From: Tautonia plasticadhaerens
GTDB lineage: Bacteria > Planctomycetota > Planctomycetia > Isosphaerales > Isosphaeraceae
Direction of reading: 5' to 3'
NCBI RefSeq assembly: GCF_007752535.1
Contig: NZ_CP036426.1
Location: 3,348,001-3,412,000, forward strand
Length of the DNA stretch: 64,000 bases
The position numbers and the translations under genes are program-made. Under the pieces are notes generated by a model. The model ran no database searches. It saw nothing but the letters and a program-made list of their open reading frames with translations, and was not told where the DNA came from. Shown piece after piece: positions 7,491 to 17,000 of this stretch (the stretch's first letter is position 1; the number at the start of each line of letters is the position of its first letter).

Positions 7491-10298
7491 TCACTCCCCC
7501 GCCTGGGCGGTCCGGGCGATCTCCGAGTACTCGGCCAGGGCGCGGTCGAGGAAGGAGATGAACTCGGGACGCTCGATCAGGCCACCCTTGGAGGAAACGA
7601 CCTCGCCGTCCGGCGTCATGACGACGTAGAGCGGCTGGGTCGATTCGTCCGTCAGCTCCAGTTCCCGCTCGAAGTTGCGGATCGCCAGCTCCTCCGAGCG
7701 ATCGGCCCCGAGGCCCTCCACCGGCACGCGGTCGACGTAGAGTTGCACGGGGACGAACTGGCGGAGCCGCTCGATGACGTCCCCCTTGGGCATCACGCCC
7801 TGCTCCATCGACCGGCAGTTGGCGCAGTTGACCCCGGTGAAGTCGATCAACACCGGCCGGTTCGACTCCTTCGCCTTGGCCAGCGCCACGTCGAGGCTCA
7901 TGTCCCACCAGACGCCGTGCAGGCTCCTCGCCCGCTGGACCTCCGGCGGGTCCTCGCTGTCGGCGATCAGCTCCTGGGGCTCCGACGCGCCGCCCCCCCC
8001 GGAGAAGCCGATCGACTCCAGGCGCTTGACCAGCTCCGTCTCGGCGTTCATCTCGCCCGCGTCGGCCGGCAGCAAGCCGACCACCAGGCGGTCATAGATC
8101 TTGCTCCGGGGCGGGTACCCGAACAGGGCGGGGGAGAAGTACAGCGCCACGAACAGGAAGAACGAGCCGAACAGCAGGCGGCCGACGCCCACCGACGGCT
8201 CCCCGTGGTCGTGGCTGGTCCGGAAGAAGCCCAGCAGGTAGAACCCGCAGACGGCGGCGATCACCACCCAGGAGGCCATCAGCACCTGGGCGTCGAACCA
8301 GGCGGCCTCGGGGTTGCCCCTCAGGCTGACCTCGGCCGTGTTCAGGAACTTGAAGGCGGCGCCGATCTCGACGAGCCCGCCGACCACCTTCACCGCGTTC
8401 ATCCAGTCGCCGCTGCGGGGCATGTTCGACAGGATCCCCGGCGCCAGCGCCAGCAGGAAGAACGGCAGGGCCAGCACCGTGGCGAAGGTCGCCAGGCCGA
8501 TCACAGGGTACAGGTAGCTCCCCCCCGCCGCCACCACCAGCAGGGCCCCGACCACCGGGAACGTGCAGGTGAACGAGGTGATCGTCAGCGTCAAGGCCAT
8601 GAAGATGACGCCGATGACGCCCCCCCGGGATTCCCCCTGGGCCGAGGCGTTCAGCAAGAAGTTCGGCAAGCGGATCTCGAACAGGCCCAGCAGGCTCAGC
8701 CCGAAGGCCAGGAACAGCCCGGCGACCACGAAGTTCAGCCAGGGTGCGTTGCTGAGCTGGTTCAGCGCCGTCGCCCCGAAGGCCGCCGAGAAGACCACGC
8801 CGACGAGCGTGAAGACGCCGATGATCGCCAGGCAGTAGGTGATCGCCAGGCCGGTCGTCGACTTCTTCTCCTTCCCCTTCTCGGGTTGCCCCTGCTTGAC
8901 GAAAAAGTTGACCGTGATCGGGATCATCGGCCAGACGCAGGGCATCATCAGCGCCACCACGCCGCCCAGGGCCGACCAGAGCATGAAAGGGATCAGGCCC
9001 TGGCCGATCTTCTCCCGAAGCTCGGTCGAGCCGACTTCGGTGCTGGCGGACGCAGCGGCGTCCCCCTCGGCCTCGGTTTCGAACCCCGATGCGGCCTCGC
9101 CACCCGAATCAGCCTCGGCGACCGCCGACGACGACGGCCCCGCCTGCGACGGCCCGGCCGACGGGGCGGCGGCCCCCCCCGGGCTGGCGAGCACGGTGAG
9201 CATGGCCGCCGGCAGGGTCACCCGGGTGGGAGGCTTGCAGCTCTTGGGGTCGCAGATCTGGAACTGGATCTGGGTCCTGACCGAGCGCTCGCCGCCCCCG
9301 GCGTCGGCGGGGACCTTCAGCGGCAGGGTCCAGGTGACCTCGTCCTCATAGTACTTGTACGCCAGGACGCCGGAGACCTCCTCCGGCTCGTGGGGCTCCC
9401 GGGAGGCGGCCCACTCGCCGGCTTTCTCCAGGCCGTCGAGGCCGAAGGCGTCGAACCGGGTGGGGACGGCGGCCACGCCCTCGGGGATCGACTCCGCATA
9501 GGCGTAGATGTGCCAGGTCGGGGCGAGCTTGACCGAGACGTTGTAGTTGACCGAGTCCCCCGGCTTCGCCTCGGCGGGCTCGATCGAGGTGGTGAAGGTC
9601 GCCTCCTTCGGCTGCAAGATCGGGGGCGAGTCCTTCCGCTGCGGCCGGGCCTCGTCTTGCGGGGCGACGAGCAGCGGCGAGGCCAGCCCGGCCAGGGCGG
9701 CCGAGGGCCGATCGAGCCTCTCCCGCGATTGCCCGCCCTCGATCGTCAGCCCCACCGGGTCGACCGTGCGACGGGTCGGCGGCTTGCAGGTGGAATCGGT
9801 GCAGAGCTGGAACATCACCTGGCCCTGCAACGAGACGGCGCCGGGCGCTGCGTCGTCGGGGACCCGGAGTTTCCGGCTCCAGGTGACTGCTCCCTCGTGG
9901 TAGTCGAAGACGATGACGTCGCCCAGCGGGGGGGGCTCGACCGGCTCCTCGGAGGCCTCCCAGCCTTCCCCGGTCGGCTCCAGGCCGCCGAGGCGGAAGA
10001 GGTCGAACCGGGTGGGGACGGCGGCCACGCCCTTGGGCTGCTCCTCGGCGTGGGCGTAGATGTGCCACGGCTCCTCGACCCTGGCCGAGACCGAATACGT
10101 GACCTCCTGACCGGGCCTCGCCCGGGTCGGCTCGACCTTGGCGGTGAAGCGGACCTCGCCCGGCTGGAGGAACTCGGGGGAGTCCGGCCGGGCGGGCTTC
10201 GGGTCCTGGGCGGCGGCCGGGGCCGTCGACGCCAGCAGGGCGATCAGCAGGCCGGAGGCCAATCCCGGCCCCCTCCCGCGCCAAAGGTCGATTCTCAT
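7491..10298 (-). CDS. DsbD-like thiol:disulfide interchange protein with duplicated N-terminal domain
   Basis: This 935-residue inner-membrane protein is predicted to carry electrons from cytoplasmic thioredoxin to the periplasm. A signal peptide ends near PAAAQDP. Two tandem DsbD-alpha-like domains follow, each with its own cysteine pair (FQLCTDSTCKPP and FQICDPKSCKPP). The transmembrane DsbD-beta domain has one redox Cys in MPCVWPMIP and the other in SFTCTFPVVG. The C-terminal thioredoxin-like domain has the active site NCANC. Usual DsbD is about 570 residues with a single alpha domain, so this one is enlarged by the duplication and an acidic, Ala/Ser-rich linker (PSAGPSQAGPSSS region). The start at 10298 (MRIDLWRGRG) begins the signal peptide, with GGAG upstream. 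The gene may serve cytochrome c maturation or disulfide isomerisation. Confidence 0.9.
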   Translation of the reverse strand: MRIDLWRGRGPGLASGLLIALLASTAPAAAQDPKPARPDSPEFLQPGEVRFTAKVEPTRARPGQEVTYSVSARVEEPWHIYAHAEEQPKGVAAVPTRFDLFRLGGLEPTGEGWEASEEPVEPPPLGDVIVFDYHEGAVTWSRKLRVPDDAAPGAVSLQGQVMFQLCTDSTCKPPTRRTVDPVGLTIEGGQSRERLDRPSAALAGLASPLLVAPQDEARPQRKDSPPILQPKEATFTTSIEPAEAKPGDSVNYNVSVKLAPTWHIYAYAESIPEGVAAVPTRFDAFGLDGLEKAGEWAASREPHEPEEVSGVLAYKYYEDEVTWTLPLKVPADAGGGERSVRTQIQFQICDPKSCKPPTRVTLPAAMLTVLASPGGAAAPSAGPSQAGPSSSAVAEADSGGEAASGFETEAEGDAAASASTEVGSTELREKIGQGLIPFMLWSALGGVVALMMPCVWPMIPITVNFFVKQGQPEKGKEKKSTTGLAITYCLAIIGVFTLVGVVFSAAFGATALNQLSNAPWLNFVVAGLFLAFGLSLLGLFEIRLPNFLLNASAQGESRGGVIGVIFMALTLTITSFTCTFPVVGALLVVAAGGSYLYPVIGLATFATVLALPFFLLALAPGILSNMPRSGDWMNAVKVVGGLVEIGAAFKFLNTAEVSLRGNPEAAWFDAQVLMASWVVIAAVCGFYLLGFFRTSHDHGEPSVGVGRLLFGSFFLFVALYFSPALFGYPPRSKIYDRLVVGLLPADAGEMNAETELVKRLESIGFSGGGGASEPQELIADSEDPPEVQRARSLHGVWWDMSLDVALAKAKESNRPVLIDFTGVNCANCRSMEQGVMPKGDVIERLRQFVPVQLYVDRVPVEGLGADRSEELAIRNFERELELTDESTQPLYVVMTPDGEVVSSKGGLIERPEFISFLDRALAEYSEIARTAQAGE

Positions 10299-10700
10299 CG
10301 CGTCTCGCTCCGGGGCGATTCCCAGGCCGGGCCGGCCGTCGCGGTCGTCCGACGCCCCCGCCGGCCCGATCGCCGATTCGCCCATTTGTTTCGACGATCC
10401 CTGTCCCGTATCGTAGCGGCCCCCCCTCGGCGGCCACAACCCGACCGGCCCATCCACCGGCCCCGTGGCCCTGCTACGCATCCCGGACCCGGATTGTGCG
10501 ACCGGCCGGCCTCGCCCGCGCCGGGGCGCGAAGCCGGGCAACCTGGAAGGGACAGATACGGCCCGGCCTTCCCATTCGGGTTGACCGGGCCCGGAGACCG
10601 CCCTACGATCCGCCCGCCCGACGGCCGGGGGAGACGGATGCCCCCGTGCACCGGACGCACGTCGGAGCGGAGCGGGACACGGACGGCCCGGGAGGTGATC
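10299..10700. other. Divergent intergenic region
   Basis: These 402 bases separate the DsbD-like gene from the divergently transcribed phosphatase operon and must hold promoters for both. I see no clear operator, repeat or RNA gene. The only recognisable element is the ribosome binding site GGAGGTG at 10691-10697 for the phosphatase. Confidence 0.5.
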
Positions 10701-11357
10701 ATGCGCATCGCGATGGCCGCGGCGCTGGCGGCGATCGTCGCCGGGGCGACGACCTGGCTGACGATCGAGGTGAAGGCCAACCGCCTGGTCTGGGACCACT
10801 TCGACGAGGTCACCCCCGGCGTCCTCTATCGCAGCGGCCAGCTCAACCCCGAGCAGCTCGCCGAGGCGATCGAGTCCTACCGCCTCAAGACCGTCGTCAG
10901 CTTCCTCCTGCCCGGCCCCGACGTGGAGGCCGAGCGGAGGCTGGTCGAGCGCCTCGGCGCCGAGTTCATCAACCTCCCCATGCCCGGCGACGGCTTCGGC
11001 CGGGAGGAGCAGTTCCGCCAGGTCCTCGACGCCATCGACGACCCGACCCGTCGCCCGGTGCTCGTCCACTGCGCCCGGGGGACCTGCCGGACCGGCTCGA
11101 TCGTCGCCCTGTACCGGATGGAACGCCAGGGCTGGATGATCGACGACGTGGCCCGCGAGCTGGAGCGCCAGGGCTACCGGGAGGGCTGGATCTGCGGCTA
11201 TGTCTACGGCATGGTCGACCCCTGGCCCTCCGACGCCTTCCCCGGCGTCCCCCCCCGGGCCGACGACCGGCCGACCGAACCCGCCCCCGAGCTGGGGCCG
11301 CTGCCGGGCCTCTCCCGGGCCGATCGGACCCCCGAGCACGGAGGCACCGCCCGATGA
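10701..11357 (+). CDS. Membrane-anchored dual-specificity/tyrosine phosphatase-like protein
   Basis: The 218-residue protein has an N-terminal hydrophobic anchor (residues about 3-21) followed by a cysteine-phosphatase domain. The P-loop HCARGTCRTG places the nucleophile Cys124 and Arg130 in the CX5R motif. Segments VLYRSGQL and LKTVVSFL upstream are typical of the DSP/PTP superfamily found in planctomycetes and cyanobacteria. A general-acid aspartate is likely Asp97 in NLPMPGDG. The strong SD GGAGGTG directly upstream fixes the ATG at 10701. The last codons overlap the next gene in an ATGA arrangement, so the two are translationally coupled. The substrate is unknown; phosphotyrosine proteins or phosphoinositide-like lipids are possible. 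Confidence 0.88.
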   Translation: MRIAMAAALAAIVAGATTWLTIEVKANRLVWDHFDEVTPGVLYRSGQLNPEQLAEAIESYRLKTVVSFLLPGPDVEAERRLVERLGAEFINLPMPGDGFGREEQFRQVLDAIDDPTRRPVLVHCARGTCRTGSIVALYRMERQGWMIDDVARELERQGYREGWICGYVYGMVDPWPSDAFPGVPPRADDRPTEPAPELGPLPGLSRADRTPEHGGTAR

Positions 11358-13123
11358 GCCGAGCCACCACCCCCGCCCCATCCCCCGAGGTGATCGCCCC
11401 CCGACGGCTCCGGGCCGACGCGCCGCTCCCGGTCGGGCTGATGGCCCCGGCCCGCCTGGCGGCGGGGCTCGCCGTGGCGGTGATCGTCGCCTTCACCCTG
11501 CTCGGCGCCGGCAACCTCGACCTTGGCCCCGGGGAGGCCCGACTCGGCATGGCGGCCGGCGACCGGGTCGGCCCGTTCGGCCTGGTCTACGGCTCCTGGG
11601 AGCCCGGCCTGCTGCCCGCGAGGGTGCTGCCGAGCCTCGTCTGGGCCTGGTTCTACGGCGGGGTGACGGCCGCCTCGGCGGCGATCCGATGGCCCGAGGC
11701 GATCGCCGCCTCCCTGATCGCCCTGGCCTCGGCCCATCGGCTGAGGACGACCCTGGGCCCCCGGGCGTCGGTCCTCGGGGCGCTGACGGCGGCCGGATCC
11801 CTGGCGATGATCGACCGATCCTCGGCCGGGCTCGGGGCCCTGGACGCGGCGATCGGCTGGCTCTGGTTCGGGGCGACGGGCGGCCACGCCCTGATGCTCA
11901 CGCCGATCCTGCCGGATCCGAACCTGGTGGGCGGCCTGCTGGTGGTGCTGGCCCTGGATCGGCTGAGGTCCCGGGGGGCCGGGCCGGCCGTCGGCCTGCT
12001 GGCCGGGCTGGCGGGGCTGGCCGGGGGCTGGCCGATGATGGCGGTGGTGGCGATCCCGTCGGTCGTGCTCCGGCGTCGCGAGGGTTCCAGGCCCGCCCTT
12101 GCGGTGCTCGGGGCGCTGGCGGTGGTCGGGGGGTGGTCGGCCTGGGCCTGGTCGACGGCCCGGTTCGACGCCTGGGCGGCGGCCGTCGCGCTCCCCCTGA
12201 TGGAGGGCCCCTGCTGGACCCTGGCGATCTGGGCGGCGGCCTACGCCCTCCCGTGGTCGCCGATGGCGGGGCTCGTCGGGTTCGAGTCGGTGCGGTCGGG
12301 CTGGTCGGAGGAGGGCCGGTCGCTGGTGGTCGGCTGGCTGAAGATCGCCGGGGCGCTGGCCCTGGCCGGGACGCTCGTCCCCGGCCTGGGGGACGCCGCC
12401 CGGGTGCCGATCCTCTTCGGCCTGGCGGTGGCGTCGGCGGCGGTGCTGGAGCGGGTCCTCGGGGGCTGGCCCGGGCTGTCGACCGGGGCGAGGCGGGCGT
12501 TCTGGGCGGCGGCGATCGCGGCCTCGGTCGGCTGGGCGACGGTGGCGATCCCGACGTTCGGATACGCGGCGGCGGCCATCGGCACCTACCGGACCCTGGC
12601 GGTCCTCCTGATCGGGCTGGCGCCGGTCGCCGCGGCGGCCGCGGTGCTGGGGGGGGCCAGGTCGAGGCCGGCCCTGGGCCTGGCGGCGCTGGTGCTGGTG
12701 GCCGGGTCGCTCAAGCTGGCCCACTGGGGCGTGGTCGTGCCCGAGTGGAATTACCGGGCGAGCCAGGGCCCCTGGGCCCGGGCGATCGGCCAGTGGATTC
12801 CCCGGAGGTCGACGCTCTATTTCATCAACACCACCGCCTTCGACCCGAGCATCCCCGACCGGGACCGCTGGCCCGCCGACCTCGCCTTCCACACCAGCCG
12901 GCGGGTCAGGCAGCTCCCCGCCCCCGAGGCCCTGGGCCTGGAGCCCGAGCCCCAGTCCCCCCACTTCGTCCTCCTGCACCCCACCGAGCTGGAGCACTGG
13001 CCCGACTCGGCCCCCGAACTCGTGCTCGTCCGAGAGATGCAGGACAAGTACGGCTCCCCCCGGGTGCTGGCGAGGACCGGAGGGCCGATGTACCCCGACC
13101 GGAGGGAAGAGCTGGGGGAATAG
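11354..13123 (+). CDS. Polytopic membrane protein, possibly glycosyltransferase-like
   Basis: The 589-residue protein has about 10-12 hydrophobic segments between residues 30 and 460, followed by a soluble C-terminal domain of about 120 residues. The early loop NLDLGPGEARLGMAAGD has acidic residues after the first membrane segment. This layout resembles GT-C/ArnT-like mannosyl- or arabinosyl-transferases of planctomycetes, which carry an acidic loop at that place. No exact ArnT motif is convincing, so the function stays open. It overlaps the preceding phosphatase gene by 4 bases and is probably its operon partner. It ends about 380 bases before purM, which runs in the opposite direction. Confidence 0.8.
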   Translation: MSRATTPAPSPEVIAPRRLRADAPLPVGLMAPARLAAGLAVAVIVAFTLLGAGNLDLGPGEARLGMAAGDRVGPFGLVYGSWEPGLLPARVLPSLVWAWFYGGVTAASAAIRWPEAIAASLIALASAHRLRTTLGPRASVLGALTAAGSLAMIDRSSAGLGALDAAIGWLWFGATGGHALMLTPILPDPNLVGGLLVVLALDRLRSRGAGPAVGLLAGLAGLAGGWPMMAVVAIPSVVLRRREGSRPALAVLGALAVVGGWSAWAWSTARFDAWAAAVALPLMEGPCWTLAIWAAAYALPWSPMAGLVGFESVRSGWSEEGRSLVVGWLKIAGALALAGTLVPGLGDAARVPILFGLAVASAAVLERVLGGWPGLSTGARRAFWAAAIAASVGWATVAIPTFGYAAAAIGTYRTLAVLLIGLAPVAAAAAVLGGARSRPALGLAALVLVAGSLKLAHWGVVVPEWNYRASQGPWARAIGQWIPRRSTLYFINTTAFDPSIPDRDRWPADLAFHTSRRVRQLPAPEALGLEPEPQSPHFVLLHPTELEHWPDSAPELVLVREMQDKYGSPRVLARTGGPMYPDRREELGE

Positions 13124-13504
13124 CTCGGAGGCGGGAGGGGGCCCCGACGAATTCCGGCGGCCGGCAGTCGATCGACCCTCGCCCCCGCTTGCGGGGGAGC
13201 GGGTGGCCGGAGGCCGGGTGAGGGGGCCGAATGACACGCGACGCTTGGGTTCGAACGCCGGGCCCCTCACCTCGGCGCTCTCCCCACTCGTGGGGAGAGG
13301 GGGGCGGATTCGGACCCTCGCCCCCGACCTCGGGGGAGAGGGTGGGCGAAGCCCGGGTGAGGGGGGACCGGCCGACGATCAAGGCCCGGTCTCCAACGCA
13401 CCGCCCCCTCACCCCGGCCCTCTCCCCGCTGGCGGGGAGAGGGAGACGGAGGGGGAGGCCGGGACGCCGACCGGCGGTTCGCCATCCTCGGGGAACGCCG
13501 CCGC
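13124..13504. repeat. Two further copies of the paired intergenic hairpin repeat
   Basis: The 381-base gap between convergent genes is almost filled by repeats. Pair one spans about 13180-13304 and pair two about 13316-13446. Each pair is a left hairpin ending GGGTGAGGGGG and a right hairpin starting CCCCTCACC with arms like CTCTCCCC / GGGGAGAG. The link CGAACGCCGGG before the second hairpin is shared with the copy at 7313-7440, so the repeat unit is longer than the hairpins alone. Transcription termination of both flanking genes is a plausible use. Confidence 0.75.
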
Positions 13505-14593
13505 TCAGCCCTCCCAGCGGACGCCCCGGGGCCCTTCCTCGACCCGGCCGATCACCCAGGACGGGATGCCGGCCTCGGTGCGGAGGTATCGGGCGATGGA
13601 GTCGGCGTAGTAGTCGGAGACGACCAGCACCAGGCCGATCCCCATGTTGAAGACACGGTCGGCCTCCTCGTCAGGCAGGTTGCCCAGCGACCGGAGCCAG
13701 CCGAAGACGGGGGGGACGTCCCACGAGCCGCGCCTCAAGCAGATCGAGAGCCCCTCGGGGAGCACCCGGGGGGGGTTGTCGATCAGCCCCCCGCCGGTGA
13801 TGTGGGCGATGGCGTGGATGATCCGCTTGACCCGGTAGTGGCGATAGACCGTCTTCAGCGCCTTCACATAAATCCGGGTCGGCACCAGGAACTCCTCGGC
13901 CACCGTCCGGCCCAGCTCGGGGACGAACGAGCCGGGCTCCAGCCCGGCCACCTCCAGGGCGAGCTTCCTCGCCAGGCTGTAGCCGTTGGAATGCAGCCCG
14001 GAGCTGGCCAGGCCGATCACCCGGTCGCCGGCCCGGACCTCGGAGCCGTCCAGGATCATGTGCCGGTCGACCACGCCGAGGCAGAAGCCGGCCAGGTCGT
14101 ACTCGCCGGACTTGTAGAAGTCCGGCAGGATCGCCGTCTCGCCGCCGAGCAGGGCGCACTCGGCCTCCAGGCAGCCGTCGGAGATCCCCTGGACGATCCT
14201 CCGGGTCAAATCCGGGTCGTCCCGGCTCATGGCGACGTAGTCGAGGAACAGCAGCGGCTCGGCCCCGGCGCACAGGCAGTCGTTCACCGACATCGCCACC
14301 AGGTCGATGCCCACCGTCTCGTGCCGGTCCGAGGCGAAGGCCAGCTTCAGCTTCGTCCCCACGCCGTCGGTCGAGGCCACCAGCACCGGATCCCGGTAGG
14401 TCCGGGTCAGCAGCCGAATCTTGTCGTCCAGTCGGAAGAGCCCGGCGAAGCCCCCCGGCCACTCGATCACCCTCGGCGTGTAGGTCCGGCGCAGCAGGGG
14501 GGGAATCTGCCGCATCGTCCGCTCGTACGCGTCGAGGTCGACGCCGGCGGACTTGTAGTCGATCGGCCTGGGATCGGGCTCGGGGATGGACAT
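13505..14593 (-). CDS. purM: Phosphoribosylformylglycinamidine cyclo-ligase (AIR synthetase)
   Basis: PurM converts FGAM and ATP to aminoimidazole ribotide, step five of purine synthesis. The 362-residue length is close to the family norm of about 345. Diagnostic segments are YKSAGVDLDAYERT near residue 13, ASTDGVGTKLKLA near 75, SVNDCLCAGAEPLLFLDY near 98, LLGGETAILPDFY near 145 and ITGGGLIDNPPRVLP near 270. The ATG at 14593 (MSIPEPDPRP) gives the normal N-terminus; longer reading is open but unlike the family. Other purine genes are not adjacent, which is common in planctomycetes. Confidence 0.96.
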   Translation of the reverse strand: MSIPEPDPRPIDYKSAGVDLDAYERTMRQIPPLLRRTYTPRVIEWPGGFAGLFRLDDKIRLLTRTYRDPVLVASTDGVGTKLKLAFASDRHETVGIDLVAMSVNDCLCAGAEPLLFLDYVAMSRDDPDLTRRIVQGISDGCLEAECALLGGETAILPDFYKSGEYDLAGFCLGVVDRHMILDGSEVRAGDRVIGLASSGLHSNGYSLARKLALEVAGLEPGSFVPELGRTVAEEFLVPTRIYVKALKTVYRHYRVKRIIHAIAHITGGGLIDNPPRVLPEGLSICLRRGSWDVPPVFGWLRSLGNLPDEEADRVFNMGIGLVLVVSDYYADSIARYLRTEAGIPSWVIGRVEEGPRGVRWEG

Positions 14594-14768
14594 GGGGGCT
14601 GGACCTGGGCGGCTCGGCGGTCGGGGACGGCGGGGGTCGGTCGGACGCTCGGGGAGGCCCCGAGACGGGAAGTCTACCAGACGACCGGCCCGACGGGCAG
14701 CATTCCGAACGGCGAACACCGGACCGGAAGGCCGGCCCGGCCGATGCGATCGGCCGACGAAATGGTAA

Positions 14769-15688
14769 GATGAGGCCCGATCGGCCATCAACGGAGGACC
14801 CGGCCGCGACCTTCGTCGGCCGCCCGAAGGCGAGGCCCGGATCCGGGAGGCGGTTCTGTCTTCTCCCCTCGACCCCGAGTCGCGACACGGCAATTCCCCC
14901 GGACAGGCTTCTTCCTCGCCGATCGGCGCCGGCCCGAGCCCGAGCCCGAGCCCGAGCCCTCCCACCGCAACGACCTCGGCGACAACCGGGGCTGGTCGGC
15001 TCCTGGCCTGGGCCCTCGGAGCCGGGCGGGCGACCGGGTTCGCCGCCTGGGAAGCGGGCGAGGCCCTGATGGAAGCCCACCGGGACGGGCTCACTCCCCG
15101 GATGGAACCCTTCCCCTCGATCGAGACGAAGCTGGCCCTGCTGAATGCCCGCAAGGCCGTCGCCGTCGAGACGTTCGCCGCCCTGGGAGCGTCGCTGGGC
15201 CTGGCGCTGGGGATCGTCGGGGGCCTGGGACGAGGGTCGGCCCCGGGCTCGGTGAAGGGCGGCCTGGCGGGGCTCGTCCTGGGAGCGGCGGCCGGCGGGG
15301 GGGCCGCGCTGGGGATGCTCCAGATCTACTACTCCCGGTTCGACCCCCAGAGCGACACCTGCTGCTGCCGATGCTGACCCACGCCGGGATCGCGGCGGCC
15401 GTCGGGGCGGCCGGGGGGGCGGCGCTGGGGGTCGGTCTGGGGCTGGGGAGAGGTGTCGGACGGGCGGTCGTCGGGGGCCTGGTCGGGGCGGCCGGGGGAG
15501 CGGTCCTGTACGACCTGGCCGGCGCCCTGGCCTTCCCCGTGGCCGGCACGTCGGAGCCGATCTCGGCGGCCGTGGCGACCCGACTGTTGCTACACCTCTT
15601 CGTGGCCGTCTCGGCGGCCTTCGGGACGGCCCGGGCGGCCTCCCCCGCCGAGGCGGGACGCCCGAAGGGCCCGGCCCCTGTCGGATGA
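14769..15688 (+). pseudogene. Frameshifted glycine-rich membrane protein gene
   Basis: Two overlapping frames appear to be pieces of one gene. The first is open from 14769 to 15377 and encodes a Pro/Ser linker (PSPSPSPSP), then WALGAGRATGFAAWEAGEAL, a TKLALLNARKAVAVE helix and two glycine-rich membrane segments. It ends abruptly in SDTCCCRC. The second, 15371-15688, continues with MLTHAGIAAAVGAAGG and more glycine-rich helices. Re-reading one base at 15359 joins them as SDT-LLLPMLTHAGI, a natural continuation. No ATG or GTG start is found in the first frame before 15069. Either the gene is decayed, the assembly lost a base, or it shifts frame. The function is unknown; glycine-zipper-like helices suggest a membrane-embedded protein. 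Confidence 0.6.
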
Positions 15689-15782
15689 ACCCGCCCTTCG
15701 AAACGGGCCCGGCCGTCGCGACCGCCCGGGCGGTCGCGACGGCCGGCGGTGGGATCGGGGGTGCTCGGTCCCCCCGGTCGGG

Positions 15783-16880
15783 TCAATACTGGTCGGCGCT
15801 GACGACCTCGCCACCCTTCCGGGTGCCCAGGGCCATGTAGACCAGCGGGTCGATCGTAGACTTGAGGAACCTCACGCTGCCGTCGGCCAAGGCGAAGTTG
15901 GCGCCCCCGGGGTGGTCGCTGCTGGCGTTGACGAAGTTGGAGCCCTCGGGGGAGCAGCCGGCGCAGGTGAAGCCGCACGACCGCCAGGGATACTGGGTGG
16001 AGCTGGGCGGGACGACGGTGTGGAACAGGGTGTAGCCCCGCTCCCCCAGGGCCCAGAGCTGGCCGATGTAGTTCTTCAGCCCCGATCGGTTGCAGTTGCC
16101 GTCGGGGCAGCCGAGGATCGCCGTGCCCTGCCACCAGGCGTTGCAGGCCTGGAGCCCCTGGGTGACGAGGGCGGGGTTGTCCAGGGCGTTGACCATGGTG
16201 TTCAGGCCCGCCGGCGGCGTGCCCGCCCCCGTCATGCCGTTGCCCTGCTACTGGGTGTTGCCGCCGTCGCCGACCAGCCCCTCGCCGAAGGCGATGGTGT
16301 TCGACGTGCCGTCCTTGAGGTCGCTGATCCCGTAGCGGCCGGACCTCGACTGGCTGTTGTACAGGGTGAAGGGCCCGGTGGTGTCGCCGTTGGGCGGGCC
16401 GTAGCGGTGGATCGTCGTGCCAAGGCTGGCGTAGTAGCTGTTGATGTTCTGCACCCCGGCGTTGCCGTCGGAGGGGCAGAGGAAGGCGGCGATCCGGGTG
16501 AAGACCACGGTGGAGTTGGTCACGTAGGCCTCGTCGCCGTACCAGCAGCAGGCCCAGTTGAAGTTGGCTGCGTTGTACAGCGGCTGCTGTTCCAGGTAGG
16601 GCAGCAACATCGACTGGGGGCTCCAGGCCACCCAGGTGGAGAACTCGTCGGGCAGGTTCGACGTGGTCGTCACGATGCCCGGAGGGAACCCGGCGGAGGC
16701 GCTCTCGTAATTGTGCAGCGCCAGGCCGAGCTGCTTGAGGTTATTAGTGCACTGGGCCCGGCGGGCCGCCTCCCGGGCCGACTGGACGGCGGGCAGCAGC
16801 AGGGCGATCAGGACGCCGATGATGGCGATCACCACCAGCAGCTCGATCAGGGTGAAGCCCCGACGCGGAGCTGTGTTCAT
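15783..16880 (-). pseudogene. DUF1559 prepilin-like gene interrupted by an amber codon
   Basis: This DUF1559 family gene has a type IV prepilin-like N-terminus: [20 protein letters not shown], with the peptidase site G|F at residues 8-9. The first part (16251-16880) covers 210 residues and stops at a TAG at 16248-16250. The same frame continues without any other break to 15783, giving another 150 residues that end in the family signature VSADQY and contain [18 protein letters not shown]. Read through, the protein is about 365 residues, normal for the family. The stop replaces a glutamine (NTQ-stop-QGNG), so a single C to T change explains it. Start 16880 (MNTAPRRG) is standard. A small lipoprotein gene lies just upstream on the same strand, a pairing also seen at 32317-33679. 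Confidence 0.85.
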
Positions 16881-17000
16881 CCGTGCGCTCCTTCAGGAGA
16901 CCTGTTGGCGAACTGGTGTCTGCGATCGGCCCCTCCGGGTCGTCCGGGGGGCCGTCCCGTCCCCCTTGCGGGCCGGGATCGCCCGGCCGCGACGGTCAAC

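Noticed and set aside
3036-11357. An open frame of more than 2700 codons on the plus strand
   Set aside because: It is the Arg/Pro/Gly-rich shadow of the LCAT-CHAT gene and of the antisense of the DsbD-like gene. It has no domain, and the third-position GC pattern fits the other frames.
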